Shown: positions 6,760-16,050, numbered from the stretch's first letter. The stretch is DNA of 64,000 bases from an uncultured Lachnospiraceae bacterium (GCA_934293575.1 CAKQYU010000002.1:310001-374000); one strand, 5' to 3'. A program made the numbers and translations. The notes: a model not told the origin generated them from the letters alone.

Positions 6760-8661
6760 TTATTCCGATAATAATTCCCATTGCTCATATAATAAATCAA
6801 GTTCTTCTCTTGCCTGTTCCTGCTCTTTGGAAAGAGCGGTTAACTTCTCGACATTGGTTGCGATTGCAGCATCCGACATCTGTTCATCCAAAGAAGTAAT
6901 CAGGGCTTCTAATTCTTCGATTCGATTTTCGCATTTTTTTAAATCATTTTGTTTCTTGCGTTCCTTTGCCTGTTCCTCTTTGGCAAGCTTCCAGTCCTTC
7001 TTGGCTTCCGTTTCGTTTTTGACTGCGGTTGATTTTTCTTCCGCCTGAGCAGTTGATACCAGCTGCTGTTCCACATAGTAGTCATAATTTCCGATATAGG
7101 ATTTGATTCCGTTCTTTGTTAAATCTAAAATTCTGGTGGCTGTCTGGTTGATAAAATACCGGTCGTGCGAAACATACAGCAGGGTTCCGGTATAATGCTT
7201 TAAAGCATTTTCTAAAATTTCTTTTGAAACAATATCCAAATGGTTTGTCGGTTCGTCCAAAATTAAAAAATTTGCATTGGAAAGCATTAATTTTGCAAGG
7301 CTGACACGACCGCGTTCTCCACCACTTAAATCTTTGATTTGTTTAAAAACATCATCGCCGGTAAATAAAAATGCAGCCAACAGGTTGCGGACTTTGGTGT
7401 TGGTCATGGCAGGATAGGCATCCTGTAATTCATCAAAAATGGTTTTGTCTGCGTGTAAAACCTGATGTTCCTGATCGTAGTATCCGATATGAACCTGCGC
7501 TCCTAAAGTTATCGTGCCGGAATCTTTTGGAAGAAGCTGGTTGATAATTTTTAGGATTGTAGTTTTTCCGGTTCCGTTGTTACCGATTAAGGCAACCCGT
7601 TCGCCTCGTTTGATATCCATGTGAACATTTTCAAAAATAACATGGTTTCCGAAGGATTTGGATAAACCGTCTACGAATAATACGTCATTGCCGCTTTCTA
7701 CCGCAGGTGTCAGTGTCAGTCGCATTTCGTCATTTATTTCCTGCGGCTTTTCAATCCGTTCTATACGGTTTAACATCTTTTCGCGGCTTTCTGCCCGTTT
7801 GATGGATTTTTCCCGGTTAAATTGTTTGAGTTTGGTAATGACTTCTTCCTGATGCTTGATTTCTGCCTGCTGGTTCATATAAGCGCGGTATTTGGAAAGA
7901 CGGACCTCTTCCCGTTTTTGCGCATAATAACTGTAATTACCGTGATATATGGTAGCTTTTGTGTTTTCGATTTCCACTACCTTTGTTACGATTTTATCCA
8001 GAAAATAACGGTCATGCGATACAATAATAACCGCACCGTCATAGTTGCCAAGATAGCCTTCTAACCATCGGATATTATTTAAATCAAGATGGTTTGTTGG
8101 CTCATCCAACAAAATAATATCCGGACGGGAGAGCAGTAAACGACCGAGGGAAACTCGGGTTTTCTGTCCTCCAGACAATTCCGATACCGGACGATGAAAG
8201 TCATCTTCTGAAAATCCCAATCCCTTTAGGATACCGGTTATCATGCTTTCAAAAACATAACCATCCTGTTGCTCAAAGGTGTGGTTCATCTTTGTGTACC
8301 GGTCAAGTGCTTCTTCTAATTCCTTGCCACTAAGATTTTTCATGTTATTTTCTAATTCACGGATTTGATTTTGCAGGTTGATGACATCCTGTTTTACACT
8401 TAACAGTTCCTCGTAAATGGTTTTGTCATAGTAGGAATCCTGATGCTGTGCTAAATAGCCGACCGTAATATCTTTACCGATAATTACCTGTCCTTCATCC
8501 GCTTCCTCTTCACCCATGATAATCTTTAATAACGTAGATTTGCCGGCACCGTTGATGCCGACAATTGCAAGTTTTTCTTTTGCTTCAATATGAAAATTAA
8601 TTTGATTTAAAATTTCATCTGCACCGTATGCTTTTGAAATATTTTGACATGAAAGTACCAT
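6760..8661 (-). CDS. ABC-F family ATPase (YdiF-like), ribosome-associated
   Basis: The 633-residue protein has two ATP-binding cassettes and no membrane segments. Cassette 1 shows GINGAGKST, LSGGQKTRVSLG and DEPTNHLD; cassette 2 shows GNNGTGKTT, LSGGERGRVSLA and DEPTNHLD. A charged linker lies between them and a coiled-coil tail of about 90 residues ends the protein. This is the ABC-F architecture, whose members act in the ribosomal E site rather than in transport; the long tail fits the YdiF/Uup-like housekeeping groups. The open frame extends 55 codons further upstream into cysE, but MVLSCQNISKAYG at 8661 is the family start and has AGGAA before it. It lies 16 bases after cysE, in the same operon. 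Confidence 0.85.
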   Translation of the reverse strand: MVLSCQNISKAYGADEILNQINFHIEAKEKLAIVGINGAGKSTLLKIIMGEEEADEGQVIIGKDITVGYLAQHQDSYYDKTIYEELLSVKQDVINLQNQIRELENNMKNLSGKELEEALDRYTKMNHTFEQQDGYVFESMITGILKGLGFSEDDFHRPVSELSGGQKTRVSLGRLLLSRPDIILLDEPTNHLDLNNIRWLEGYLGNYDGAVIIVSHDRYFLDKIVTKVVEIENTKATIYHGNYSYYAQKREEVRLSKYRAYMNQQAEIKHQEEVITKLKQFNREKSIKRAESREKMLNRIERIEKPQEINDEMRLTLTPAVESGNDVLFVDGLSKSFGNHVIFENVHMDIKRGERVALIGNNGTGKTTILKIINQLLPKDSGTITLGAQVHIGYYDQEHQVLHADKTIFDELQDAYPAMTNTKVRNLLAAFLFTGDDVFKQIKDLSGGERGRVSLAKLMLSNANFLILDEPTNHLDIVSKEILENALKHYTGTLLYVSHDRYFINQTATRILDLTKNGIKSYIGNYDYYVEQQLVSTAQAEEKSTAVKNETEAKKDWKLAKEEQAKERKKQNDLKKCENRIEELEALITSLDEQMSDAAIATNVEKLTALSKEQEQAREELDLLYEQWELLSE

Positions 8662-8677
8662 AATTTTTTCCTGATTC

Positions 8678-9634
8678 TTATATTTCGTAAATGTATTCGT
8701 TTGCGGATAAGTCGGTATTGTGTGCTGCTCCGTTTTTGATTGACTGTTCCGGTGGAGTAACCGATACTCTGGTATTGGATGGAATAGAGCAGGTAATAAA
8801 TGCACCACCTCCGATGACGGAATCACTGCCGATTACGGTTTCGCCACCAAGTACAGAAGCATTGGAATAAATCGTTACCCGGTCACCGATGGTTGGATGT
8901 CGTTTAACACCTGCTAAATGCTGTCCGCCTCTTGTACTCAAAGCGCCTAATGTAACACCCTGATAGAGTTTTACATAGTCTCCGATAATCGTAGTTTCTC
9001 CGATTACGATACCGGTACCGTGATCCATAAAGAAATATTTACCGATTGTAGCACCGGCATTGATATCAATTCCGGTTCGGCTGTGTGCATGTTCCGTCAT
9101 GATTCTTGGAATAAACGGAACATGTTCTTTGTATAATTCATGCGCTATCCGGTATACAAAGGTTGCGTAAAATCCGGGATAGGAGAAAATAATCTGTTCT
9201 TTGTTAAGTGCGGCAGGGTCACCGTCATAACCGGCCTTTGCATCAAGTAATAAGAGCTCCTGAATCGTTGGAAAGGTTGCAAAAAACCGGCAACAGATTT
9301 CTTCTGCCTGCGTAAGGATGGAAGAATCGGTCGCAGAGACATCCGGCTCGGCTTCGTAGGCAAGCGCTAATGCAATCTGTTCCTTGATAATCGTATGTAA
9401 AAGGGACAATCTCTGTCCGATATAATAACCGGCATTCAATGTAGATACCTGTTCCAAATTAAAAAAGCCGGGAAATAAAATAGATTGCAGTTCATTTACG
9501 GCATCTATAATGACTCTTCTTGCCGGCAACGGCTTGGTTGTGCGACCAAGTAAGACATCGGATGTATTATAATTATCAGATATGTTTTTTACTAAATTCG
9601 GTAGTAATTGTTCAAAATTTGAATTCTCTTTCAT
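8678..9634 (-). CDS. cysE: Serine O-acetyltransferase (EpsC/CysE type)
   Basis: This 318-residue cytosolic enzyme transfers acetyl from acetyl-CoA to L-serine, giving O-acetylserine for cysteine synthesis. The C-terminal half is a left-handed beta-helix of hexapeptide repeats (GIDINAGATIGKYFF, GIVIGETTIIGDYV, YSNASVLGGETVIG). The conserved catalytic core MDHGTGIVIGET and the KRHPTIGD segment are present. An alpha-helical N-terminal domain of about 150 residues makes it longer than the short Bacillus CysE and closer to the EpsC type. GGAAGGTGG precedes the ATG. The ABC-F gene follows at 16 bases; no cysK is nearby. Confidence 0.9.
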   Translation of the reverse strand: MKENSNFEQLLPNLVKNISDNYNTSDVLLGRTTKPLPARRVIIDAVNELQSILFPGFFNLEQVSTLNAGYYIGQRLSLLHTIIKEQIALALAYEAEPDVSATDSSILTQAEEICCRFFATFPTIQELLLLDAKAGYDGDPAALNKEQIIFSYPGFYATFVYRIAHELYKEHVPFIPRIMTEHAHSRTGIDINAGATIGKYFFMDHGTGIVIGETTIIGDYVKLYQGVTLGALSTRGGQHLAGVKRHPTIGDRVTIYSNASVLGGETVIGSDSVIGGGAFITCSIPSNTRVSVTPPEQSIKNGAAHNTDLSANEYIYEI

Positions 9635-9814
9635 AAATATAAACCACCTTCCATAAAATTGTCATTATCTGTGAGACAATCAGATTTATTATAACATAAA
9701 TAAAAAACGGATGGTAGCGGTTATTCGCAAATTCAAACGGAATTGTATAATTCACTAAAAAAGAAAGAGGTTTTCGTGCCAAACGGAAAATATGGAAAAA
9801 GTTTCATTTTGTAT

Positions 9815-9843
9815 TTGCGAAGTAGACTATATTCATGTATAAT
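9815..9843 (+). promoter_or_regulatory. Sigma-A promoter for cheX
   Basis: TTGCGA (9815-9820), a 17-base spacer and a perfect TATAAT (9838-9843) lie 47 bases before the cheX ATG. The 255-base cysE-cheX divergent gap shows no other clear element. Confidence 0.75.
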
Positions 9844-9889
9844 ACTCTTTATGAATGTGATTCGAAAATGAACGGAAAAGAGGAGAAGA

Positions 9890-10366
9890 ATGAAAAAGGC
9901 ATTAGATGTGAACAACATTAATCCATTCTTGCAATCAACTATTAGTGTGTTTGAAACTGTAACGCAGTTAAAACTTACAGTTGGAAAACCATCGTTAGCA
10001 GAATTTTCGTTTGCGAATCCTACCTATACAATTACAGTAGGTGTTGTTGGACAGATGAAGGGACAGGCAGTTTTAGCAATGGATATAGAGTGTGCAAAAG
10101 ACATTGCGAGTAAGATGATGTTTGGGATGCCTGTTGCTGAATTAGATGAAATGGCATGTTCAGCTCTCAATGAGCTTAGTAATATGATTATGGGGAATAC
10201 CGCAACGATATTTTCTACACAGGGGAAGATTATTGATATTACCCCGCCTATTTCCATGTTGGGTACCAATTTAAAGGTACAGTCAGATATTGATCCGATT
10301 TGTGTACCATTGACTTTGAATGGAGAACGCTATATTGAATTATATATTTGTGTATATGAGGAATAG
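9890..10366 (+). CDS. cheX: CheX-type chemotaxis phosphatase
   Basis: The 158-residue protein matches the CheX/CheC phosphatase fold: SALNELSNMIMGNTAT (about residues 90-105) carries the E-x-x-N dephosphorylation motif (E95, N98) in the central helix. TPPISMLGTNLKV and the final LNGERYIELYICVYEE are also typical of CheX. It should remove phosphate from CheY and reset the flagellar response. No other chemotaxis gene is in the window, so it is an orphan locus or serves another response regulator. GAGGAGA precedes the ATG. Confidence 0.8.
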   Translation: MKKALDVNNINPFLQSTISVFETVTQLKLTVGKPSLAEFSFANPTYTITVGVVGQMKGQAVLAMDIECAKDIASKMMFGMPVAELDEMACSALNELSNMIMGNTATIFSTQGKIIDITPPISMLGTNLKVQSDIDPICVPLTLNGERYIELYICVYEE

Positions 10367-10501
10367 TATGATTTGCTTATAAGGATTATTGAAGGTTTGA
10401 ATTTTATAGATAACCCTTGCAGTAAGGTAACAGATAAGTCAATTAACGTAAGTTGTTGGCTTATTAATTTTACAAAATAAAGAAGAAAGGTAAGAGAGGA
10501 C

Positions 10502-11953
10502 ATGAGTAAAATTATTGGAAAAGGTATTACTTTTGACGATGTACTTTTAGTACCGGCTTATTCAGAGGTAATTCCGAATGACGTCGATTTAAGAACACAG
10601 CTTACAAAAAAGATTCAATTGCAGATTCCGTTAATGAGTGCCGGAATGGATACGGTAACGGAGCATAGAATGGCAATTGCAATGGCTAGACAGGGTGGTA
10701 TTGGTGTTATTCATAAGAATATGTCAATACAGGCACAGGCAGAAGAGGTTGATAAGGTTAAGCGTTCTGAGAACGGTGTTATTACTGATCCATTCTCTCT
10801 GACACCTGAACATACATTGGATGATGCAGATAAATTAATGGCTAAATTCCGGATTTCCGGAGTTCCGATTTGTGAAGGAACCAAGTTGGTTGGTATTATC
10901 ACAAACCGTGATTTGAAGTTTGAGACAGATTATTCCAAAAAGATTAAAGAGTCTATGACTTCCGAAGGCTTGATTACCGCAAAAGAAGGAATCAACTTAG
11001 AGGAAGCAAAGAAAATGCTTGCAAAGGCACGGAAAGAAAAGCTTCCGATTGTAGATGATGATTACAACTTAAAGGGATTGATTACAATCAAGGATATAGA
11101 AAAGACAATCAAATATCCACATGCTGCAAAGGATTCACAGGGAAGATTACTTTGTGCAGCCGCAGTTGGTGTAACACCGGATATTACAGACCGTGTGGAT
11201 GAATTGGTTCGTTCTAAGGTTGATGCGATTGTTATTGATACTGCACATGGACATTCTGCAAATGTATTAAAGACATTTGGATTGATTCGTGAAAAATATC
11301 CGGATTTACAGGTTATTGCAGGTAATGTAGCAACCAGAGGCGGTACAGAAGCAATGATTAAAATGGGTGTTGATGCGGTTAAGATTGGTATTGGACCTGG
11401 TTCTATCTGTACAACCCGTGTGGTAGCAGGTATTGGTGTTCCGCAGATTACGGCAATTATGGAAGCTTATGATGTTGCTAAAGAATACGGCATTCCGGTT
11501 ATTGCAGATGGTGGTATTAAGTATTCCGGCGACATCACAAAAGCTTTGGCTGCAGGTGGTAATGTTTGTATGATGGGTAGTCTGTTTGCAGGAACGGATG
11601 AATCTCCGGGAGAGTTTGAATTATATCAGGGACGTAAATATAAAGTATACCGCGGTATGGGTTCCATTGCAGCAATGGAAAATGGTAGTAAAGATCGTTA
11701 TTTCCAGGCAAATGCGAAGAAGCTTGTTCCGGAAGGTGTAGAAGGTCGTGTAGCATATAAGGGAAGTGTAGAAGATACCGTATTCCAGCTGCTTGGTGGA
11801 TTGCGTTCCGGAATGGGATATTGTGGAGCAAAAACAATCACAGATTTGCATGAAAAAGCTCAGTTTGTTGAGATTTCAGCAGCTTCATTAAAAGAAAGTC
11901 ATCCACATGACATTCAGATTACAAAGGAAGCTCCAAACTATTCTGTAGAATAA
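10502..11953 (+). CDS. guaB: Inosine-5'-monophosphate dehydrogenase
   Basis: The 483-residue enzyme oxidises IMP to XMP with NAD+, the first committed step of GMP synthesis, in the cytosol. The N-terminal barrel half begins GITFDDVLLVPAYSE. Two CBS domains lie at about residues 95-205 (ISGVPICEGTKLVGIITNRD; LPIVDDDYNLKGLITIKD). The catalytic loop GPGSICTTRVVAG contains the active-site Cys, and the flap region GMGSIAAME follows. Length and order match bacterial GuaB. The 135-base leader after cheX contains a hairpin (ATAAGTCAA 10434-10442 with TTGGCTTAT 10456-10464) of unknown role and no convincing purine riboswitch. Confidence 0.95.
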   Translation: MSKIIGKGITFDDVLLVPAYSEVIPNDVDLRTQLTKKIQLQIPLMSAGMDTVTEHRMAIAMARQGGIGVIHKNMSIQAQAEEVDKVKRSENGVITDPFSLTPEHTLDDADKLMAKFRISGVPICEGTKLVGIITNRDLKFETDYSKKIKESMTSEGLITAKEGINLEEAKKMLAKARKEKLPIVDDDYNLKGLITIKDIEKTIKYPHAAKDSQGRLLCAAAVGVTPDITDRVDELVRSKVDAIVIDTAHGHSANVLKTFGLIREKYPDLQVIAGNVATRGGTEAMIKMGVDAVKIGIGPGSICTTRVVAGIGVPQITAIMEAYDVAKEYGIPVIADGGIKYSGDITKALAAGGNVCMMGSLFAGTDESPGEFELYQGRKYKVYRGMGSIAAMENGSKDRYFQANAKKLVPEGVEGRVAYKGSVEDTVFQLLGGLRSGMGYCGAKTITDLHEKAQFVEISAASLKESHPHDIQITKEAPNYSVE

Positions 11954-11970
11954 CATAAAAACAAAAAAAA

Positions 11971-12003
11971 GTGTCAGACCATTCGGTCTGGCACCTTTTT
12001 TAT
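11971..12003. terminator. Terminator between guaB and the convergent pfp
   Basis: GTGTCAGACC (11971-11980) pairs with GGTCTGGCAC (11985-11994) around ATTC, with A runs before and a T run after, so it can work on both strands. Confidence 0.85.
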
Positions 12004-13241
12004 TATTGTGGTTTCAGATGAGAAACCGGAAGATAAACCGGGATTCCCTTTTCATAAGTGATTGTCGGCTCACCAAGAATCAATGGTGATAAATACTCAA
12101 ATAATTCCGGTTCAATATCATTTCCTTCTTTATTAATCCATTTTCTTGGAATTGATTTTGCTTCGTTTGCGATATCAACGATGTCTGCACTTCCGATTTC
12201 AATTCGGTAAGGATTGTTGGAAATCCGGTTAAGTGTCAGCATGCATTGTGTCTGTCCGTCTGATGCACAGGCAACGGCATGTTTGCCAAGATCAAAGGAT
12301 TCATTCAAATCCGTCAAGGAAGAAATATGCGATGCACATCGTTGTAAAACATTCAATTCAATAGAACGACATTTTACGTTAATATTTTCCTTGATAAAAT
12401 ATTCGAGACATTTGCCGGTACCGCTTAATTGTGCATGACCAAACTGATCCTGTGCCGGCTTTGATGCACTGAAATAATTTCCTTCTTTGTCCCGGATTCC
12501 TTCCGATACTGCTACAATTACGTTGTTCCGGAATACTAATTGTTCCTGTACATCTTTTAAGAATTGTTCCTTATCAAACGGAACTTCCGGAAAATAAATC
12601 AGGTGCGGCGCACTGTTATAAGCATTTCTTGCTAAGGCGGAGGCTGCGGTCAGCCATCCGGCATCTCTTCCCATAATCTCGACAATGGTTACACTCTTTA
12701 CAGCATAAATATAAGTATCATGAGCAATTTCCAAAATAGAAGATGCAACGTACTTGGCTGCGGAACCAAATCCCGGTGTGTGGTCGGTACATAATAAATC
12801 ATTATCAATGGTTTTTGGGATACCAATAATACGGATATCACTTCCGATTTGTCTGCCATACCGGCTTAATTTGGATACGGTATCCATGGAATCATTACCA
12901 CCGATATAGAAGAATGCTCCGATATTGTATTTTTTGAACTGATTAAATATAAATGTGTAGGCAGCATCATCATCTTCAAAATCTTGCAGTTTGTATCGAC
13001 AAGAGCCAAGATACATAGCAGGAGTAACCTTTAAGGTTTCAATAAAGGTAGGAATCCGATTGGCCTTTTCGGTAAGATTTAAAATGCGGTCATCTAAAAT
13101 TCCCATAATTCCGTTCAATGAACCATAAACGGTATCATATTCCTGACTTTTACAGGCTGCATCCAAAACTCCGGCAAGGGATGCATTAATTGCAGTTGTC
13201 GGACCCCCGGATTGCGCAACCATGATATTTTTCTTTGGCAT
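12003..13241 (-). CDS. pfp: 6-phosphofructokinase, PPi-dependent type
   Basis: The 412-residue enzyme phosphorylates fructose-6-phosphate at C1 in glycolysis. VAQSGGPTTAINASLAG opens the nucleotide/PPi-binding region, GGNDSMDT replaces the GGDGS of ATP-dependent PFKs, and the catalytic loop reads PKTIDNDL rather than PGTIDNDI. A Lys there and an Asp after GGN mark PPi-linked family members, so pyrophosphate is the likely donor; this is inference from residues. The open frame extends 20 codons further upstream, but ATG 13241 behind AGGAG gives the conserved start. A promoter at 13273-13301 and a 9-bp palindrome lie in its leader. Confidence 0.85.
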   Translation of the reverse strand: MPKKNIMVAQSGGPTTAINASLAGVLDAACKSQEYDTVYGSLNGIMGILDDRILNLTEKANRIPTFIETLKVTPAMYLGSCRYKLQDFEDDDAAYTFIFNQFKKYNIGAFFYIGGNDSMDTVSKLSRYGRQIGSDIRIIGIPKTIDNDLLCTDHTPGFGSAAKYVASSILEIAHDTYIYAVKSVTIVEIMGRDAGWLTAASALARNAYNSAPHLIYFPEVPFDKEQFLKDVQEQLVFRNNVIVAVSEGIRDKEGNYFSASKPAQDQFGHAQLSGTGKCLEYFIKENINVKCRSIELNVLQRCASHISSLTDLNESFDLGKHAVACASDGQTQCMLTLNRISNNPYRIEIGSADIVDIANEAKSIPRKWINKEGNDIEPELFEYLSPLILGEPTITYEKGIPVYLPVSHLKPQ

Positions 13242-13253
13242 AATAATCTCCTT

Positions 13254-13301
13254 TAAAGTTAAAATTAACTTTATGATAAGTGAAACAGATGTAAAATTCA
13301 A
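13254..13301 (-). promoter_or_regulatory. Promoter and leader palindrome of pfp
   Basis: On the minus strand TTGAAT (13301-13296), 17 bases and TATCAT (13278-13273) form the promoter. Between it and the RBS is a perfect palindrome TAAAGTTAA-AA-TTAACTTTA (13254-13273). It may be an operator or a small leader hairpin next to the AAGGAG. Confidence 0.5.
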
Positions 13302-13334
13302 GGAAAATATGCAAGAAAAATATAGAAATATTTC

Positions 13335-13363
13335 TTGTGTTTTTATTTTGCGTGTTGTATAAT
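13335..13363 (+). promoter_or_regulatory. Promoter of the 6S RNA locus
   Basis: TTGTGT (13335-13340), 17 bases, perfect TATAAT (13358-13363). A start near 13370 lies about 80 bases before the 6S core. Confidence 0.65.
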
Positions 13364-13370
13364 TAGTTCA

Positions 13371-13431
13371 TTCCAAGTTATGTAAAGTAATTATTATTTT
13401 ACATCCTTTTACGAAAGATAATTACTTGGAA
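13371..13431 (+). ncRNA. Structured 5' extension of the 6S transcript
   Basis: TTCCAAGT (13371-13378) is complementary to ACTTGGAA (13424-13431), and AATTAT inside pairs with ATAATT, leaving an asymmetric 10-base bulge. An alternative inner pairing is ATGTAAA with TTTACAT. It would form the 5' end of the primary transcript, upstream of the 6S closing stem. Function is unknown: a processed leader or a separate small RNA. Confidence 0.4.
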
Positions 13432-13448
13432 GCTTCTTATTATTTACA

Positions 13449-13636
13449 GGTGAAACTACTGGGGTGTTCGATATCTCCTGTGATTTTGAACCTACATTTG
13501 TTTTTATGGGACGCCAATATTTATGATTAGTATGTCGGGCCTGCTTTGACTGGAAGACAGATGAATCAGTGAGGTAACCCACCTAGCTTGGCTAGGACTC
13601 AAAATGCAGGAACCGGCATCACTGGTTGTTTCACTG
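13449..13636 (+). ncRNA. ssrS: 6S RNA (SsrS), candidate
   Basis: The 188-base region shows the 6S layout. The ends form a long closing stem: GTGAAAC (13450-13456) with GTTTCAC (13628-13634), continued by ACTGG-GGTGT against GCATC-CTGGT with one bulge and wobble pairs. GGTGTTCG near the 5' end and GGCATC near the 3' end match the conserved ends of E. coli and Bacillus 6S RNAs. The 3' side of the central bubble holds a small hairpin CCTAGC-TTG-GCTAGG, as expected. GCCTGCTTTGA also pairs with TCAAAATGCAGG. 6S RNA binds sigma-A RNA polymerase by mimicking an open promoter. No tmRNA, SRP or RNase P signatures were found. Confidence 0.75.
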
Positions 13637-13667
13637 AAGATAAAGCTTTTTATGTACAAAAGATGAA

Positions 13668-13717
13668 AAAGCAGCATTCACTGGCGGATTGATTCGTCTG
13701 ATTGCTGCTTTCTTTAT
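13668..13717 (+). terminator. Terminator of the 6S locus
   Basis: AAAGCAGCA (13668-13676) pairs with TGCTGCTTT (13703-13711) around a 26-base loop, followed by CTTT. It lies 32 bases after the 6S 3' end. Confidence 0.65.
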
Positions 13718-13761
13718 GGATAGAAAAACTGTTTTTGCATATGGGATAGAAGGAGAAAAAT

Positions 13762-16047
13762 ATGAAGGGACATAAGGCTGGAAAGATAAAAATTACCATG
13801 ATTATTTTGGTTGTATTGGTGGTTTTGGGCGTGATTGGTGGAATTCTTGTAAAAGAGGTATTTTATAAGAAAGTTGGTCAGGGTACAATATCAAATCAGG
13901 AAGCCAATCGTTTGATTCGATATTTAAGCCTTAATGATTATCAGTATTCCGAACGTCTGGGTTCTTCATTTACGGTTTCTCTGGCAAGAGATTTACTAAA
14001 ATCAGCCGGCGTGCCGGAGGATAAGATTAGTGTATCATTAAAAGGAAAACCGGGATTTTGTCCGATTACCAAAAAACAGTTTGAAACAATATATGACGAA
14101 TTGATTGATTTGTTGGATTTGGAACGTCTGAGCAGCCGGAATTTATACATATTTGAAATCGACAGTGCAAACGATGAAGAAATCGATGGTGTTGTCTATG
14201 AGCTGATTAGTACGAATGAAGGTAATTACTACATGGAGAAGGATTACGGTATGGATCATTCTTATGTAGGGAAGGTTGTGAAAGTCTATCTTTCCAATAA
14301 TGAAATTATTATGTGTTTGGGAGAGAGTCAGGAAAGTGTTACCATACCAAATGCTTATGCAACAAAAATTACCAACGAAGAGGAAGGAAAGGCGCTGCAT
14401 ATATATGCGGGCGGTGTGATGAGAACACTGCAGATTGCAAAGGATGCGGATGTGCAGGAGAAGATGGACGCCTGCCTTTGCGATGTCGATATTACCAATC
14501 AGGGTGTGACAAAGGTACAGGATTTATCAGGAAAACTGGAGGAAAAAAAGGTAATTTCTTATTCCGATGGTATGCTTACCCTGGAGGGAACGGATACACC
14601 GCTTTATTTATCGGATACTTTTTATTTGTACCGGACAAAGGGCGGATTTAAGGTGTCAGCATCCGCAGGAACGTTGATTGGTTATGAGAAAGTTAATTTA
14701 TACATAAAGGATGACTTGGTACAGGCAGCCGTCCTGGATGCCGATATTTATTCAAAAAACATAAGGGTGTTAATTAATAATGCCGGCTATAATGGTTATT
14801 ATCACGATAAGGTGTTTGTTACGTCCGATACACCGTTTACGATTCAATATGGTGATACGGTAGATGAATATGAGGCAAATGAGCGGGTAGAGTTTCGAAA
14901 CGGAAGCAAGGAATTGGAAAATGGAACAGCATCGATACGTTCAAAGGAGGAAGACGGTAAGATTACTCTGGTTGGTTTGGAAAGACAATGCAAGGATCCT
15001 TCTTATCGGGGAACCATTGAATTATCAAAAAGTGATGAGGGCGTTATTGTTGTGAATGAATTACCGGTAGAGGAATATCTGTATGGAGTTGTACCGAGTG
15101 AAATGCCGATTTCTTACAATTTAGAGGCATTAAAGGCGCAGGCAATCTGTGCGAGAGCTTATGCATACCGGCAGATGAACAGTGATACCTATGCAGAGTT
15201 TGGTGCACATTTAGACGACAGTGTTGCAAGTCAGGTATATAATAATGTAGAGGAAGATGAGCGGGGAATTTATGCGGTAGATGATACATATGGTGTGGTA
15301 CCTTGCTATCAGGATGAAGTAATTGAGGCGTTTTTCTTCTCAACTTCTTGTGGAACAACAAGTAATAACCGCGCAGTATGGGGCGGTAATCAGGAACCGT
15401 ATCTGTTGGATACGTTTGAAAACGAATTAAATGATATTGCCAATCTGGATAATGAAGAAAGCTTCCAATCATTTATAAATAATGAATTGGGAACCGGATT
15501 TTTTGAGGAAAATGAGCCTTTCTACAGATGGAATGTTTCCTATACAAAGGAGCAGCTGACAAAGGCTGTTAATGATAATTTATATGCCAGAATACAGGCC
15601 ATGCCGGATAATATACTTGCATTAAACGGAAATGGAGAGTATGAAAAGAAATCCTTACAGTCGGTTGGTGATGTGGTAAGTATTAACATTACAAAACGGG
15701 GAAAGAGCGGTATTATAGAACAGATGCAGATTGTCGGAACGCAGGAAACCATCATGGTAAGCGGACAGAGCAATGTAAGAGCTTTGTTAAGTCCGAAGGA
15801 TACGGTTATCTATAAACAGGACGGTTCTTCCGTTACCGGATGGACTTCTTTGCCGAGCGCTTATTTTTATGTCGTAACAGACGGAGATACGATTACCCTG
15901 ATGGGTGGAGGATTCGGACATGGTGTCGGCATGAGCCAGAATGGTGCAAATGATATGGCGGCAATGGGATATCGTGCAAATGATATTTTGACGCATTATT
16001 ATACAGCAGTAGAGTTAAAAGACATGTATGAGTTGATGGGAAAATAA
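13762..16047 (+). CDS. SpoIID/LytB-domain membrane-anchored wall protein
   Basis: The 761-residue protein has an N-terminal membrane anchor (about residues 10-31) and a long extracytoplasmic part. The SpoIID/LytB domain starts near residue 415 (VNELPVEEYLYGVVPSEMP) and includes LEALKAQAICARAYA and the C-terminal GGGFGHGVGMSQNGAN block. In SpoIID this domain cleaves denuded glycan strands as a lytic transglycosylase; here it may modify peptidoglycan or activate an amidase. The roughly 380 residues before it are not a domain I recognise, and the protein is about twice the size of SpoIID. AGAAGGAG precedes the ATG. The next gene starts 3 bases after its stop. Confidence 0.8.
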   Translation: MKGHKAGKIKITMIILVVLVVLGVIGGILVKEVFYKKVGQGTISNQEANRLIRYLSLNDYQYSERLGSSFTVSLARDLLKSAGVPEDKISVSLKGKPGFCPITKKQFETIYDELIDLLDLERLSSRNLYIFEIDSANDEEIDGVVYELISTNEGNYYMEKDYGMDHSYVGKVVKVYLSNNEIIMCLGESQESVTIPNAYATKITNEEEGKALHIYAGGVMRTLQIAKDADVQEKMDACLCDVDITNQGVTKVQDLSGKLEEKKVISYSDGMLTLEGTDTPLYLSDTFYLYRTKGGFKVSASAGTLIGYEKVNLYIKDDLVQAAVLDADIYSKNIRVLINNAGYNGYYHDKVFVTSDTPFTIQYGDTVDEYEANERVEFRNGSKELENGTASIRSKEEDGKITLVGLERQCKDPSYRGTIELSKSDEGVIVVNELPVEEYLYGVVPSEMPISYNLEALKAQAICARAYAYRQMNSDTYAEFGAHLDDSVASQVYNNVEEDERGIYAVDDTYGVVPCYQDEVIEAFFFSTSCGTTSNNRAVWGGNQEPYLLDTFENELNDIANLDNEESFQSFINNELGTGFFEENEPFYRWNVSYTKEQLTKAVNDNLYARIQAMPDNILALNGNGEYEKKSLQSVGDVVSINITKRGKSGIIEQMQIVGTQETIMVSGQSNVRALLSPKDTVIYKQDGSSVTGWTSLPSAYFYVVTDGDTITLMGGGFGHGVGMSQNGANDMAAMGYRANDILTHYYTAVELKDMYELMGK

Positions 16048-16050
16048 TAT

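Noticed and set aside
8662..8826. N-terminal extension of the ABC-F protein (55 extra codons)
   Set aside because: The extension overlaps cysE, has no family similarity and lacks an RBS; the conserved start is at 8661.
10367..10501. Purine riboswitch in front of guaB
   Set aside because: One hairpin can be drawn, but the conserved core of the guanine aptamer is absent and no terminator follows.
13449..13636. tmRNA, SRP RNA or RNase P RNA as the identity of the RNA gene
   Set aside because: No tRNA-like ends or tag reading frame, no GGAAG SRP tetraloop region with its stem, and no GAGGAAAGTCC-type RNase P core; ends and bubble fit 6S better.
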